A DNA stretch of 64,000 nucleotides from Nocardia sp. NBC_00416 (GTDB lineage: Bacteria; Actinomycetota; Actinomycetes; Mycobacteriales; Mycobacteriaceae). The stretch lies in contig NZ_CP107932.1 of NCBI RefSeq assembly GCF_036032445.1, positions 994,501-1,058,500 of the forward strand, written 5' to 3'. Every line of letters starts with the position of its first letter. Position 1 is the stretch's first letter. Below are positions 33,845 through 42,956 of this stretch, piece by piece. The position numbers and the translations under genes were made by a program. Below the pieces are notes generated by a model, which saw only the letters and a list, made by a program, of their open reading frames with translations, searched no databases and was not told the origin of the DNA.

Positions 33845-34741
33845 GTGACCGATCAGCGCCTCACCGACTGGGTGGACGGAATCAGCCTCAACCTGCTGGG
33901 GCTGGAGGAACTCGAGGAGCAGGGCGGATTCCGCCTGGATTTCTCCGCCGGGTCGCTGGGCGCCCTGGAGGCCCGGCTTCTCGAGTACTTCGGCGAACCC
34001 GAGGAGATCGACGATCCGGCACGGCGTGATCTCGCCGACGGGGCCGCCGGATATCTCGGTGAGGTGCTGCTCCGGCTGGCCGGTGGCGAATGGGGCTGGC
34101 GCGGGAGCGAACCGGTTGTGCACGCCGACAACGCGCTCGGACTCGGCGAGGCGTACCCACGCCGGACGGTCGGCCGGGCTATCGGCGAACGAACCGAGCG
34201 GGTCTTCGCGACGGTGTTCTCCGAGTGGGAGCAGGCTGTCACGCGTGTGCGGGCCGCCGACCCGATGTGGGCACCCAGCAAGAAACACACCCCGGGCGTC
34301 GACCCCTTCGAAATGACCGAATCCGACGCCCGGCACATCGATACCTGGGTGTCCGGGCGCAGGGCCGGGTTCGGCCGGTGGCGCGCCACCTTCGGCACCG
34401 GCTCCGACTGGGATTTCGGGCCGGCTTCGCTGGATGCGCTGGAAGGCCTGCTGGCGCGCTACACGCCGACGTCCCGGGACCTGTACGCGCCGGAACATCG
34501 CGAGCTGGTCGACGGTGCGGTGTGGTACTTCGGGGAGACAGTGCGCCGGATCAGGGGCGGGGTGTGGGTCTATCGGAGCGAGGACCCGGCGGCTCCCGAC
34601 AACGTCTACGCCGGCGATCCCTACGTGCAGCAGGCCGGCCGGGACGGCGACATCGTGATGCCGATTCTGGCCATCGACGAATTCGTCGCGACCGGACGGC
34701 GAGGGACGTTGCGCGCCAGGCATTCTCGCAGCAGCGGGTGA
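33845..34741 (+). CDS. Hypothetical protein with internal tandem duplication
   Basis: A 298-residue soluble protein I do not recognise. It consists of two related units. Unit 1 (about 6-110) reads DFSAGSLGALEARLLEYF ... LADGAAGYLGEVLLRLAGGEWGWR ... HADN; unit 2 (about 160-275) reads DFGPASLDALEGLLARYT ... LVDGAVWYFGETVRRIRGGVWVYR ... PDN. Each unit begins with a Trp-containing strand or helix. The YLGE/YFGE-(x6-7)-GG-W block recurs in small actinobacterial DUF proteins and some toxin-immunity proteins, so an immunity role for a nearby toxin is conceivable but unproven. The next gene downstream encodes the possible nuclease-domain protein. Confidence 0.75.
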   Translation: MTDQRLTDWVDGISLNLLGLEELEEQGGFRLDFSAGSLGALEARLLEYFGEPEEIDDPARRDLADGAAGYLGEVLLRLAGGEWGWRGSEPVVHADNALGLGEAYPRRTVGRAIGERTERVFATVFSEWEQAVTRVRAADPMWAPSKKHTPGVDPFEMTESDARHIDTWVSGRRAGFGRWRATFGTGSDWDFGPASLDALEGLLARYTPTSRDLYAPEHRELVDGAVWYFGETVRRIRGGVWVYRSEDPAAPDNVYAGDPYVQQAGRDGDIVMPILAIDEFVATGRRGTLRARHSRSSG

Positions 34742-34811
34742 CGCAGTGATGCGAAACGGCCTATACTGAGCGAGGTTTCGGAACCGGCTCATGGGGGAGG
34801 AGGCCGTTGCC

Positions 34812-37118
34812 GTGATCGATCCTCTGGCGAAACCGGCCCGGCGAGCGTCGTATTTTCACCGAGTCCTCGTCATCGCCATGGCCGGCGCGCTCTTGGGCCT
34901 GGTATCGACACCATTCGGCGTGGCACAGCCGAGTTCGGTGCCCGCGAGCTCCGTAGCGGGACCGAAGCACCTGCTCGGATTCGACCCCGCCGCACCGCTG
35001 CCCGCGCAGAATACTGCGCCGACGTTCACTTTCCCGTCCGCGGACGACGTCCTGCGGCTCCCGGCGCCCCCGGACCGCCGGCAGTCCCCCGCCGAATTCC
35101 GTGCCTTTCAGCGATACCTCGACTCCCTGGACAAACCCCAGGCCTACACGGCCGGAAGTCCGGCGCACTTCTACGCACGCTGGAAGGCCTATCAGGCGGA
35201 GGGCGGGAAGAGCTCCTTCGAGAAATACCGCGCGCGGTATGTCAACATCACCAACAACCGTCACGCCGGATGGGCGTTCGAGCCGTTTCTGCGCGGGCGG
35301 GAGTCGCTGTTCAGCGGAAGCCACTGGCAGTTCGGGCAGCCCGTTCCCGGTTCGGGCGCCGACGAGAAGCCGGACATGTACGCCGACACGGAAGTCGACG
35401 CCTTCGAGCTCAAGTTCACCAACAACCTCCGCGTCGGGCAGTTGAACGGGTTCGTCACCATCGCCCAGGCGAAGGGCAAGGTCTTCCAGTACCTGTTCGC
35501 CAAGCCGCCGTCGAAAAAAGCGCTGGACCTCATCGACAAGGTCAACAGGGCGCTACCCGAGAATTCCGGACTGGCGCCGGGCCGTCCGCTCAACCGGGTG
35601 GTCGTGGTGGCCCGCTACTATCCGGCGACCTCGGTGCCGATTCCCGTTCCCGAGGACGCGCACGCCCCGCCGCGGCCGGAGTGGGGACCGCCGCCGAGTG
35701 GGGGAGCGACGGCGTCTCCTGCCGGTGCTCCGGCCGGCGTCGGCGTGCCGTCCGCGACTGCCCCCCTCGTGATGCCCGGTCAATACGGAATGCCGGGCGG
35801 GCTGGGCGCGGCCGTCACGAATTCGCCGGGGTCGCCGGCCGAGGCCGTGGAGAACGACGAGCTCGATCGCCGGATCAGCGACGAATACGCGGCGGAACCC
35901 GGGCGGGCCGCCGCTCCGGACGCCGCTGTCGCCGATGATCTGGGAGGGGTGGACTTCGCCACCCTGGAACTGCGCTACGTCTCCGATACCTATCACAACG
36001 GTTCGAGCGCGCAGTACGCGTTCCAGGCCGATACGCTGCCCACCGCGGACCAGCAGTCCTTCGGTGGGCGCCGTGCCGCGCAGCTCGCCTCGGATTCGTT
36101 CTTCGTCTGGCTGGCGCTGCCGCCGTCCGCCTTCACCGTGAACCTGAATCCGGACGAGCCCGACCGGATAATCGACTCCGAATTCGGCCGGACCGACGCG
36201 GGCCGGGTACTGCTCGAGGCCGATCTGAGTATGAAAAAGCTGGTCGCCCGTTTCATCCACCCGGACACACCGGGTGGCCAGAATTATTGGACGGCCCTTC
36301 GTGGCGACACGAAGTGCGTAACCATGCGCCAGTGGATAGTTCCCGATACGGCGACAGTCCGGGACGCGGGCAACGAGCTCTACATCCTCGACGCCCCACT
36401 CGAGGTCAAGATGGAGTCGGACGTCATAGCAACCGAGGGAGTCGGCGGCATCGGCGGTTGCCCCGGGCAGGACGAGGCCACCACTCGGCACAACGAGTCG
36501 GTATACCGCACGATGGTCCTGCCCCAGGTCCAGGATGCGATCAACCATTCACCCGAATACGCCGACCTGCGCCGGGTCTACGCCAGCCGGGTCGCCGCCG
36601 AATGGTTCCGCGATCGTAGCGAGACGAAGGAAACCGCGTACTCCGACCTGATCGATTCGGGCGATATCGGCCCGTGGCGATCCCGGGAGCCGTGGACACC
36701 GCGAGAGGTCTTCGACCGCTACGTCGAGTCGTACAAGAACGGCGAGTTCAACATCACCCACACGACCACCAGTGGTGACATCCTGTACACCACCACCTTC
36801 GTGTACGGCGGCGTCGACTTCACCCGAATCGATCGACACGGGATCGGCACCGACGAATTCGCCCGGGAACACCCGTCGATGGCACCGTCCGCCGGTAACG
36901 CCCGCTATGGTCCGGTCGGTGGGGACAGCGAAGTCTGGCTGGGTGGCCTGACCACCTCGCAGCCGCCGACGGCCGCGTTCAGCAGACCCACGTCGGCGAC
37001 CGCCAACCCCTGGTTCTACCCGGTCACCCTACTGCCGGTGGCCGTCTGGCTCGCCGCGGGCGCGTTACTGGTGTGGCGACGCCGCGCGCGGAATTCGCTG
37101 CGAAAGCCGAACCTATGA
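34812..37118 (+). CDS. Large secreted, membrane-anchored protein with possible PD-(D/E)XK domain
   Basis: A 768-residue protein: N-terminal signal segment (RVLVIAMAGALLGLVSTPFGVA), extracellular bulk, and a single C-terminal membrane helix (about 738-758, PVTLLPVAVWLAAGALLVW) with a basic tail. Residues 155-235 resemble a restriction-endonuclease fold: GWAFEPFL (Glu157), KPD (Asp188), FELK (Glu199, Lys201), then a helix with Gln210. The C-terminal half holds an unfamiliar block, NLNPDEPDRII ... GRTDAGRVLLEADLSMKK. The GTG at 34812 lies eight bases after AGGAGG and is preferred over the ATG at 34791, which overlaps that site. The stop overlaps the next gene by 4 bases. Confidence 0.75.
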   Translation: MIDPLAKPARRASYFHRVLVIAMAGALLGLVSTPFGVAQPSSVPASSVAGPKHLLGFDPAAPLPAQNTAPTFTFPSADDVLRLPAPPDRRQSPAEFRAFQRYLDSLDKPQAYTAGSPAHFYARWKAYQAEGGKSSFEKYRARYVNITNNRHAGWAFEPFLRGRESLFSGSHWQFGQPVPGSGADEKPDMYADTEVDAFELKFTNNLRVGQLNGFVTIAQAKGKVFQYLFAKPPSKKALDLIDKVNRALPENSGLAPGRPLNRVVVVARYYPATSVPIPVPEDAHAPPRPEWGPPPSGGATASPAGAPAGVGVPSATAPLVMPGQYGMPGGLGAAVTNSPGSPAEAVENDELDRRISDEYAAEPGRAAAPDAAVADDLGGVDFATLELRYVSDTYHNGSSAQYAFQADTLPTADQQSFGGRRAAQLASDSFFVWLALPPSAFTVNLNPDEPDRIIDSEFGRTDAGRVLLEADLSMKKLVARFIHPDTPGGQNYWTALRGDTKCVTMRQWIVPDTATVRDAGNELYILDAPLEVKMESDVIATEGVGGIGGCPGQDEATTRHNESVYRTMVLPQVQDAINHSPEYADLRRVYASRVAAEWFRDRSETKETAYSDLIDSGDIGPWRSREPWTPREVFDRYVESYKNGEFNITHTTTSGDILYTTTFVYGGVDFTRIDRHGIGTDEFAREHPSMAPSAGNARYGPVGGDSEVWLGGLTTSQPPTAAFSRPTSATANPWFYPVTLLPVAVWLAAGALLVWRRRARNSLRKPNL

Positions 37119-38161
37119 CAACGGTGGGTGTACGGCAGCCGACGGCGGTATGGGTGGCGGGCTACCTGTACGCGGGGGCGGCCGCGGGTGCCCTCGTCAG
37201 CGCGATCGGCGCGTTGTTCGCGATGCACGAGGCCAGCGCTCTGCACAGCGAACGCGCCGGTGACAGCGCCGCCGGACGCGCGGCGGCAGCAGGGCTGGTG
37301 GCGTTCGTAGTGGTGGCGATCGCGTACAGCGCCCTCTGTGTGTGGCTTGCTGTGCTGTCCGGTCGCGGCGTGCCCTCGGCCCGCGTACTGGCCTGGGCCA
37401 TAACAGGATCGGCGATCGGATTCATCCTGGGGCTTCTCGGCGCCGGGGCTTTCAGTTCGGTCGCGTGGTTCGCGGTCTCGAGCCGCATTGTCGCCGTCGC
37501 GGTCTTGCTGCTGTCGACAGCGACAGTGGTGTTGCAGGCTACGCCGGCCGCGCGCGCCTACTTCCGTAGAACCCGGCAGCAGCGGCAACGCCGATCAAGC
37601 GGGCCTCCGCCGTACCGGCCGCCGGCGGCTCCCGTTCACGCGGCCCCCGGCGTCGCCGCGCAAGGTCAGGGACCATGGACATGGGATCCGACACTCGCGC
37701 CACCGTATCCGCGGCCGGCCCCGGCGCCTTCGGCCGCTACTGCGGTCATCGCCGCGGTGCTCGCGATCATCGGAGGATTTCGCGGCCTGCTGGGGATGCT
37801 GGCGATTCCGCTCATCGATACCGACCCCTACTACGATCCGACCGGCGTCTGGCGCAGGATCCAGCTCCTGCTGGTCGTGGCATCGATATTCGCACTGGTG
37901 CTGCTCATCGGCGGGATCCTCGTACTGCTCCGAAAAATGGCCGGGCTCGCCTTACTCGGAGTGGGCGGGGCAGGCTCCCTGCTCTTTTCGATCATCGTGA
38001 ATACCGCCCTCAGCGGTGCCACCACCAGTGACTCGGCCGCGCCGCAGATCGTGCCTTCCGCACTCGGCATCGTGGGCACCGCGTTCACGGTGGTGATGCT
38101 GGTCCTGGCTTTTCTGCCCAGCACGTCACGCTGGATGGCGCACCGGCCCACCCCGCGGTGA
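37115..38161 (+). CDS. Polytopic membrane protein, partner of the preceding gene
   Basis: A 348-residue protein with about seven hydrophobic segments: four before residue 160, then a basic, proline-rich cytoplasmic stretch (RRTRQQRQRRSSGPPPYRPP, about 167-220), then three more. No family signature recognised. Its ATG overlaps the stop of the secreted membrane-anchored protein (ATGA), so the two are translationally coupled and probably form one membrane complex. Function unknown. Confidence 0.8.
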   Translation: MTTVGVRQPTAVWVAGYLYAGAAAGALVSAIGALFAMHEASALHSERAGDSAAGRAAAAGLVAFVVVAIAYSALCVWLAVLSGRGVPSARVLAWAITGSAIGFILGLLGAGAFSSVAWFAVSSRIVAVAVLLLSTATVVLQATPAARAYFRRTRQQRQRRSSGPPPYRPPAAPVHAAPGVAAQGQGPWTWDPTLAPPYPRPAPAPSAATAVIAAVLAIIGGFRGLLGMLAIPLIDTDPYYDPTGVWRRIQLLLVVASIFALVLLIGGILVLLRKMAGLALLGVGGAGSLLFSIIVNTALSGATTSDSAAPQIVPSALGIVGTAFTVVMLVLAFLPSTSRWMAHRPTPR

Positions 38162-38304
38162 GTTCGGGCTCCCGGTGTCGAGTTCGTGCCCCGTGCGTAC
38201 GCCCTACCTCGGTGCCCAGCGGCCGGATACCATCCTGACCAGCAAGGAAGCGGCCACGCCCCCGGTCGGAAATCCCACTGTTCGACGAGGTCGGCCGACA
38301 CAAT

Positions 38305-39225
38305 ATGGCGATGCGAACCTATGCCCGTGTACTGCTGGCCGCCGTGACCGGACTACTCGTCGTATTCGCTCCCACCGCCGTGGCCGCCCCGTTCCCGGGC
38401 GTCGCACACGCTCAGCTCCCGTTTCCGCTGAGTCTGCAACCGGACGGAGTGCGGGCGCCCGCGGCGGCGCTCGCGGAGGCCAATACCGGGGTGATCATGT
38501 GGTCACGCCAGCCGGACACCCGTGTCCCGATCGCCAGTATCACCAAGGTCATGACGGCGGTGGTGGTGCTCGAGTCGGGCGATCTCGAGCGCCCGATCAC
38601 GGTGTCGCGGGCGGCCGTCGACTATGCCGCCGCCTACGGCGGGAGCACCGCCGACCTGGCTCCCGGCGAGGTGCTCACCGCGCGCCAATTGCTGTACGCG
38701 ATGATGCTCCCCTCCGGCTGTGACGCCGCCTACGCCCTGGCCGAGGCCTACGGGCCCGGCCAGGACGCCTTCATCGCCCGGATGAACGCCACCGCGCAGC
38801 GACTGGGCATGCCGAATACTCATTTCAGCGACGCCAGCGGCCTCCCCGTTCCGGACGATTACGCCACGTACTCCACACCCGCGGAATTGGTGAGGCTGGG
38901 CCGGCACGCGATGGCCCAGCCGGTTTTCCGAGAGATCGTCAAATCGCCGACCTTCCACCAGCCGGCCGGTCCCGCGAACCGGGACCACGTCTGGGAAACC
39001 ACCAACGGGCTACTCCGTGAGTATGCGGGCACCACGGGAATCAAGACCGGATCCACGGACGCCGCCGGGGTCTGCCTGCTCTTCGAAGCCTCCCGGGGCG
39101 GACAGCGGCTGATCGGTGTGGTCCTGAACAGCTCACCCGACGACCTGGCCGCCGCGACAGCCGACGCCCGACGCGTCATGGACTGGGGTTTCCTCCCGAT
39201 CCTCAGCGCGCTGCCGGTCGGCTGA
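38305..39225 (+). CDS. D-alanyl-D-alanine carboxypeptidase (PBP5/DacB family)
   Basis: A 306-residue secreted serine peptidase. It has a signal peptide (about 1-28, cut near AVAA), the SxxK motif Ser78-Ile-Thr-Lys81, an SGC triad in place of SxN (Ser137-Gly-Cys139) and KTGS (Lys247-Thr-Gly). It trims the terminal D-Ala of peptidoglycan stem peptides outside the cell. The Asn to Cys change in the second motif is notable, though the flanking LPSGCDAAYALAE is otherwise canonical. No C-terminal amphipathic anchor is obvious. An alternative start lies two codons in. Confidence 0.92.
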   Translation: MAMRTYARVLLAAVTGLLVVFAPTAVAAPFPGVAHAQLPFPLSLQPDGVRAPAAALAEANTGVIMWSRQPDTRVPIASITKVMTAVVVLESGDLERPITVSRAAVDYAAAYGGSTADLAPGEVLTARQLLYAMMLPSGCDAAYALAEAYGPGQDAFIARMNATAQRLGMPNTHFSDASGLPVPDDYATYSTPAELVRLGRHAMAQPVFREIVKSPTFHQPAGPANRDHVWETTNGLLREYAGTTGIKTGSTDAAGVCLLFEASRGGQRLIGVVLNSSPDDLAAATADARRVMDWGFLPILSALPVG

Positions 39226-39262
39226 CCGGGCACCGGACAAATGCCCGCCGCGTACCACCGCC

Positions 39263-39745
39263 TCAGTCGGCACTCGTTGTCGCGAACCAGGTGGGTTCGT
39301 CGGCCAGGGCCTGCTCGATCCGGAGCATATGGTGATCGGCCATGTCCTCGGGCAGCGCGTCCGGCGTGAACCAGCCGACCTCCAGGGACTCGTCGTCGTT
39401 CACGCGGGCCGTGCCGCCCACGGCGCGCGCCTGGAAGCAGAGGTTCATGAACTGGCAGACGTCGCCGTTGGAGTAGGTCATCGGCTGCTCGGAGTGCACC
39501 GCGAGCAGCCGCTCGACTACGCACTCGACGCCCGTCTCCTCGTTCACCTCCCGCACGACGGCGGCGGCGGGCTGTTCGCCCGGATCCAGGATGCCGGAGA
39601 TCAGCGCCCACCTCCGGTCGTCCACCCGGTGCTGGAGCAGGATCCGTTTCTCGTCGTCCAAGACGACGGCGCTGACGCCCGGCAGCCACAGCAACTGCTG
39701 TCCGACGGTGGCACGGAGGTGGCGGATGAAATCCGGAGTGGGCAT
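39263..39745 (-). CDS. NUDIX hydrolase
   Basis: A 160-residue protein. The Nudix box is complete: GILDPGE, seven residues, then REVNEETGV, matching Gx5Ex7REUxEExGU, which binds Mg for hydrolysis of a nucleoside diphosphate derivative. The N-terminal helix (FIRHLRATVGQQLLWLPGVSAVVLDD) and the C-terminal GWFTPDALPEDM are common in actinobacterial ADP-sugar or dinucleotide hydrolases. The substrate is not predictable. It shares its strand with the TetR gene upstream, ten bases away. Confidence 0.92.
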   Translation of the reverse strand: MPTPDFIRHLRATVGQQLLWLPGVSAVVLDDEKRILLQHRVDDRRWALISGILDPGEQPAAAVVREVNEETGVECVVERLLAVHSEQPMTYSNGDVCQFMNLCFQARAVGGTARVNDDESLEVGWFTPDALPEDMADHHMLRIEQALADEPTWFATTSAD

Positions 39746-39755
39746 GGCACCGACC

Positions 39756-40391
39756 CTAAACGGCCGTGGGACGCACCACGCCGGCGACGAGTCGCGCGGG
39801 GCGGGGCAGATCCGCGTTGGCGGGCGAATCCCGGAAGGCGTCGATGGCGAGGGCGGCGAACCGCCGGGCGGCCGCCTCCCGGCCGGAAGGCGGGGCCGAT
39901 GACAACCCGCGCCCCGCCATCAGGACGAGTACGAGGTCGTCGATGACGAAGTCGCGGCGCAGCCCAGCGGCCTTGGCGCGCCCGGCCAGGTCCGCCAGTT
40001 TGCGCAGCAGCGCGCCGCGGTGTTCGGCGAAACTGCCGAGTTCCGGGTTCGCGGCGCCGAACGCGTCCACGAAGCCCTGGTTCCGGCCGTTGAGCACGCT
40101 GATCCGTTCGATGACCGAGCAGAACCCGCGCCATGGGTCGGGGTCGGCGCAGCCGTCGTCCACGATCTCCCGGCACAGGCGCAGTTCGTCCGCGAACGCC
40201 GCGTCGATCAGCATCTGCTTCGTCGGGAACCGTCGATAGAGCGTGGCGGGCCCGACTTCGGCACGGCGAGCGATCTCGCGCATCGTCACATCGATCCCCT
40301 TTTCGGAGAAGAGCGTTCGCGCGACCTCGAGGACTCGCTCGCGGTTGTCCCGCGCATCGGCGCGGAGCATTTGAGGCAATCGGTCGGTCAT
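39756..40391 (-). CDS. TetR family transcriptional regulator
   Basis: A 211-residue protein with helix-turn-helix NRERVLEVARTLFSEKGIDVTMREIARRAEVGPATLYRRFPTKQ, of which TLYRRFP is the recognition helix. A helical ligand domain follows. The ATG at 40391 is chosen because the much longer open frame upstream overlaps the divergent oxidoreductase gene. Divergent orientation to a zinc-free MDR oxidoreductase and the intervening repeats suggest it represses that gene. Confidence 0.92.
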   Translation of the reverse strand: MTDRLPQMLRADARDNRERVLEVARTLFSEKGIDVTMREIARRAEVGPATLYRRFPTKQMLIDAAFADELRLCREIVDDGCADPDPWRGFCSVIERISVLNGRNQGFVDAFGAANPELGSFAEHRGALLRKLADLAGRAKAAGLRRDFVIDDLVLVLMAGRGLSSAPPSGREAAARRFAALAIDAFRDSPANADLPRPARLVAGVVRPTAV

Positions 40392-40397
40392 GGTTCT

Positions 40398-40425
40398 CAC
40401 TTCGCGAAAGTGGACGGGGGCGTCC
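40398..40425. promoter_or_regulatory. Operator-like repeats between TetR and oxidoreductase
   Basis: CACTT-CGCGA-AAGTG (40398-40412, containing the palindrome TTCGCGAA) is followed by GGACG-GGGG-CGTCC (40412-40425). Both lie just upstream of the TetR start and are candidate autoregulatory sites. Confidence 0.4.
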
Positions 40426-40475
40426 GTTACTGTCGCCACGGTACGCGACCGACGAGGTTCGAGAGGGAGACGACG

Positions 40476-41438
40476 GTGCGAGCAGTGGCGATCCAGCGAT
40501 TCGGTGACCCGAGCGGCATGGCCGTGATCGAGGCGCCGCCTCCGGCGCCGGCCTCCGGCCAGGTGGTCATCGAGACCGAGGCGATCGGCGTCGGCGGCGT
40601 CGACGCCGTAATCCGTCGCGGGACACTCGGCGGGTACGGGTTCACCGAGGGGATGGTCCCCGGCAGCGAGGTCGCCGGCGTGGTGACAGCGGTCGGCGCC
40701 GGCGTCGACGAGTCGTGGGCGGGTCGGCGAGTGTGGGCGTTCACCGGTACCAGTGGCGGCTACGTCGAGCGGGCGGTGGCCCCGATCGCCGATATCGTCG
40801 CACTCCCGGCCGCTCTGTCCTCGATCGACGCGGTGACGCTCGGGAGCTCCGCTCCCGTCGCGCATTTCGCGCTCGCCCACGCACATTTCCTACCCGGTGA
40901 GTCCGTGCTCGTGCGCGGTGCGGCGGGCAGCATCGGCATCGCCACGGTGGAGCTCGCCGCGCGCGGCGGGGCGAGCGCGGTCGCGGTCACGACATCGTCG
41001 CCGGAACGCGGCAGACGACTCCGTGACCTCGGGGCGACGCATGTGCTCGACCGGGCCGGAGCGGGTGATCCGGCAGCGCCGATATCGTTCGACGTGATCA
41101 TCGATATCGTCGGCGGGGCGGAGATGCCCGCGTTCGTCGACCGGCTCGCGCCGAACGGACGCATGGTCGTCGTCGGTGTGGTGGCCGGTCTTCCGCCGGC
41201 GGATTTCGGCATGCGACTCATCGGTGCGTTCCAGCAGTCCCGCTCGTTCGCCACCTTCAGCCTTGACACGGTCCCGGTTCCGGCCCGGGACGCGGTTCGG
41301 GCCGAGCATTTCGCGGCCGCGGCGCGCGGCGAACTGCACGCCGTCGTCCACGAGGTCCTGCCCCTGGAACTGGCGGCCGAAGCGCACCGCCGGATGGATC
41401 TGGGCAGCGTGTTCGGGCGGATCGTCCTCACTCCCTGA
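40476..41438 (+). CDS. NADPH:quinone reductase-like MDR oxidoreductase
   Basis: A 320-residue medium-chain dehydrogenase/reductase without the structural or catalytic zinc ligands. The N-terminal GroES-like domain has VPGSEVAGVVTAVGAGVDE, and the nucleotide-binding domain reads VLVRGAAGSIGIATVELAARGGASAVAVTTS, matching the quinone-reductase AxxGxxG loop. It should reduce a quinone or enone with NADPH. The GTG at 40476 is preceded by GAGAGGGA; the open frame continues upstream through the divergent TetR gene. It is probably controlled by that TetR protein. Confidence 0.88.
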   Translation: MRAVAIQRFGDPSGMAVIEAPPPAPASGQVVIETEAIGVGGVDAVIRRGTLGGYGFTEGMVPGSEVAGVVTAVGAGVDESWAGRRVWAFTGTSGGYVERAVAPIADIVALPAALSSIDAVTLGSSAPVAHFALAHAHFLPGESVLVRGAAGSIGIATVELAARGGASAVAVTTSSPERGRRLRDLGATHVLDRAGAGDPAAPISFDVIIDIVGGAEMPAFVDRLAPNGRMVVVGVVAGLPPADFGMRLIGAFQQSRSFATFSLDTVPVPARDAVRAEHFAAAARGELHAVVHEVLPLELAAEAHRRMDLGSVFGRIVLTP

Positions 41439-41501
41439 GCTGCCGCCGGATCGGCGGACCTCCACCGAGGCTTCCGGATCGGCGCGTCGGTGAGCACGGA
41501 T

Positions 41502-42110
41502 CTACCCGGATCGTGCGAACGGCGTCGCCGCGGCCCGCGTAGATCGGGCACGGCGGCGGAATCTGCGCACCGCGCGCCACGCGATGAACAGCAGCGCGCC
41601 CAGTGCGACCGGAACAAGAAGCGGGAGCACGATCGCCAACGCGACCAGGACGAACGCCAATACGTCCTCGACGACCGAGACCACCGGGTTCGCGAGGCCG
41701 CCCGTGGTGGCGGTACTGGCCGCGCGGACACCGGTCTGGGTCGCGCTGAAGGTGAGGGCAGTAGGGGCGCCGACGATGATTCCCGCGATCGCGGCGGTGG
41801 CCGGGTCTGCCGCCTCGAACACCGACCCGGCCGCTATCGCCCCCGCGATCGGACCGCTGACGTTGCCGATGATCGACAAGGCGTTGTCGATGAACGGGAT
41901 CAGGTCGCCCAACATCTCGGCAGCGGCCGCGATCGACAGTGCGAGAAGGGCTCCGGTGGAGCCGATCCAGGCGAAGGATTCGTTGAGGTGCAGACCGAGC
42001 ACCCCGAAATGCGCGGCGGCGCTGAGGATGAGCAATGGCAGGAAAGCCCGGAATCCGCACGCGGCCGCGAGTCCCAGTCCCAGAAATGCGGGAAGCACCC
42101 AGCTACTCAT
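41502..42110 (-). CDS. DUF4126 membrane protein
   Basis: A 202-residue protein with about five hydrophobic segments. The opening WVLPAFLGLGLAAACGFRAFLPLLILSAAAHFGVLGL and the block EMLGDLIPFIDNALSIIGNVSGPIAGAIAAGSVF are DUF4126 hallmarks. A basic C-terminus (RRFRRRARSTR) faces the cytoplasm. Function unknown. It is convergent with the oxidoreductase gene and divergent from the MBL hydrolase. Confidence 0.88.
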   Translation of the reverse strand: MSSWVLPAFLGLGLAAACGFRAFLPLLILSAAAHFGVLGLHLNESFAWIGSTGALLALSIAAAAEMLGDLIPFIDNALSIIGNVSGPIAGAIAAGSVFEAADPATAAIAGIIVGAPTALTFSATQTGVRAASTATTGGLANPVVSVVEDVLAFVLVALAIVLPLLVPVALGALLFIAWRAVRRFRRRARSTRAAATPFARSG

Positions 42111-42228
42111 GGTTTCGAGTGTAAGTGGCGCGCTCCGCGGTGGATCGGGGACGGCATATCGCGCCGTGAAACGCGGTCCGGTCGCTGCCGGCGGCGATCG
42201 GACTCCGGAGCGCCGCTAGCGTTTCGGT

Positions 42229-42948
42229 ATGACGGTGCGGTGGGAAGAGTTGGGCTGGGAGCGGCTCGCGGACGGAGTGGGCCGGTGCCGGTTGCCGGTG
42301 TGGGACTGTACGGTCGGCTTGATCATCGGGGATGATTTCGCGCTGCTGGTCGACGCCGGGTCGAGTCTCGGTGAGGGGGCGCGGCTGCGGGCGCAGGCAC
42401 AGGCGCTGGCGGGCCGCGATATCACTGCCGTCGCGCTCACCCATCATCACTTCGACCATGTGTTCGGCGCGGCGGCGTTCGCGCCCGCCCCGGTCTTCGC
42501 CGCGGACGGCGCGCAGTGGGCGTACCGGGACGGGCGCGACGAGTCGCGCGACGACGCGGTCCGCAACGGTCTCGACGCGACCGCTGCTCAGCAGGCCGCG
42601 GACGCCTTGGCGCCGCCCCAGGAGTACGTCCGGGAGGTGACCACGCTGCAGCCGAGCGCCGGCCGCGAAATCTCGTTGGTCCATATCGGGCCGGGGCATA
42701 CCGGGCACGACCTCGCGGTCGTCGTGTCCGGTGATCCCACCGTGATGTTCTGCGGCGACCTCGTCGAGGAATCGGGGGAGCCGCAGGCCGGGCCCGACGC
42801 GGTACCGTCGCGCTGGCCCGCCGCGCTCGACCGGTTGCTCGAGCTGGGTGGGCCGGACGCGCTGTACGTGCCCGGTCACGGCGCGGTGGTGGACGCCGGC
42901 TTCGTGCGGAGGCAGCGTGATGCGCTGGCGGCTCGCTTCGGTGGGTGA
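42229..42948 (+). CDS. Metallo-beta-lactamase fold hydrolase
   Basis: A 239-residue MBL-fold protein: metal motif THHHFDHVFG, then a later His in GPGHTGHD, an Asp in CGDLVEESGEP and a final His in YVPGHGAVVD, giving the ligands for two metals. The family includes hydrolases of thioesters, lactones and glyoxalase II substrates; the substrate here is open. It is convergent with the P450 gene, with only eight bases between them. Confidence 0.88.
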   Translation: MTVRWEELGWERLADGVGRCRLPVWDCTVGLIIGDDFALLVDAGSSLGEGARLRAQAQALAGRDITAVALTHHHFDHVFGAAAFAPAPVFAADGAQWAYRDGRDESRDDAVRNGLDATAAQQAADALAPPQEYVREVTTLQPSAGREISLVHIGPGHTGHDLAVVVSGDPTVMFCGDLVEESGEPQAGPDAVPSRWPAALDRLLELGGPDALYVPGHGAVVDAGFVRRQRDALAARFGG

Positions 42949-42956
42949 GTGACCGG

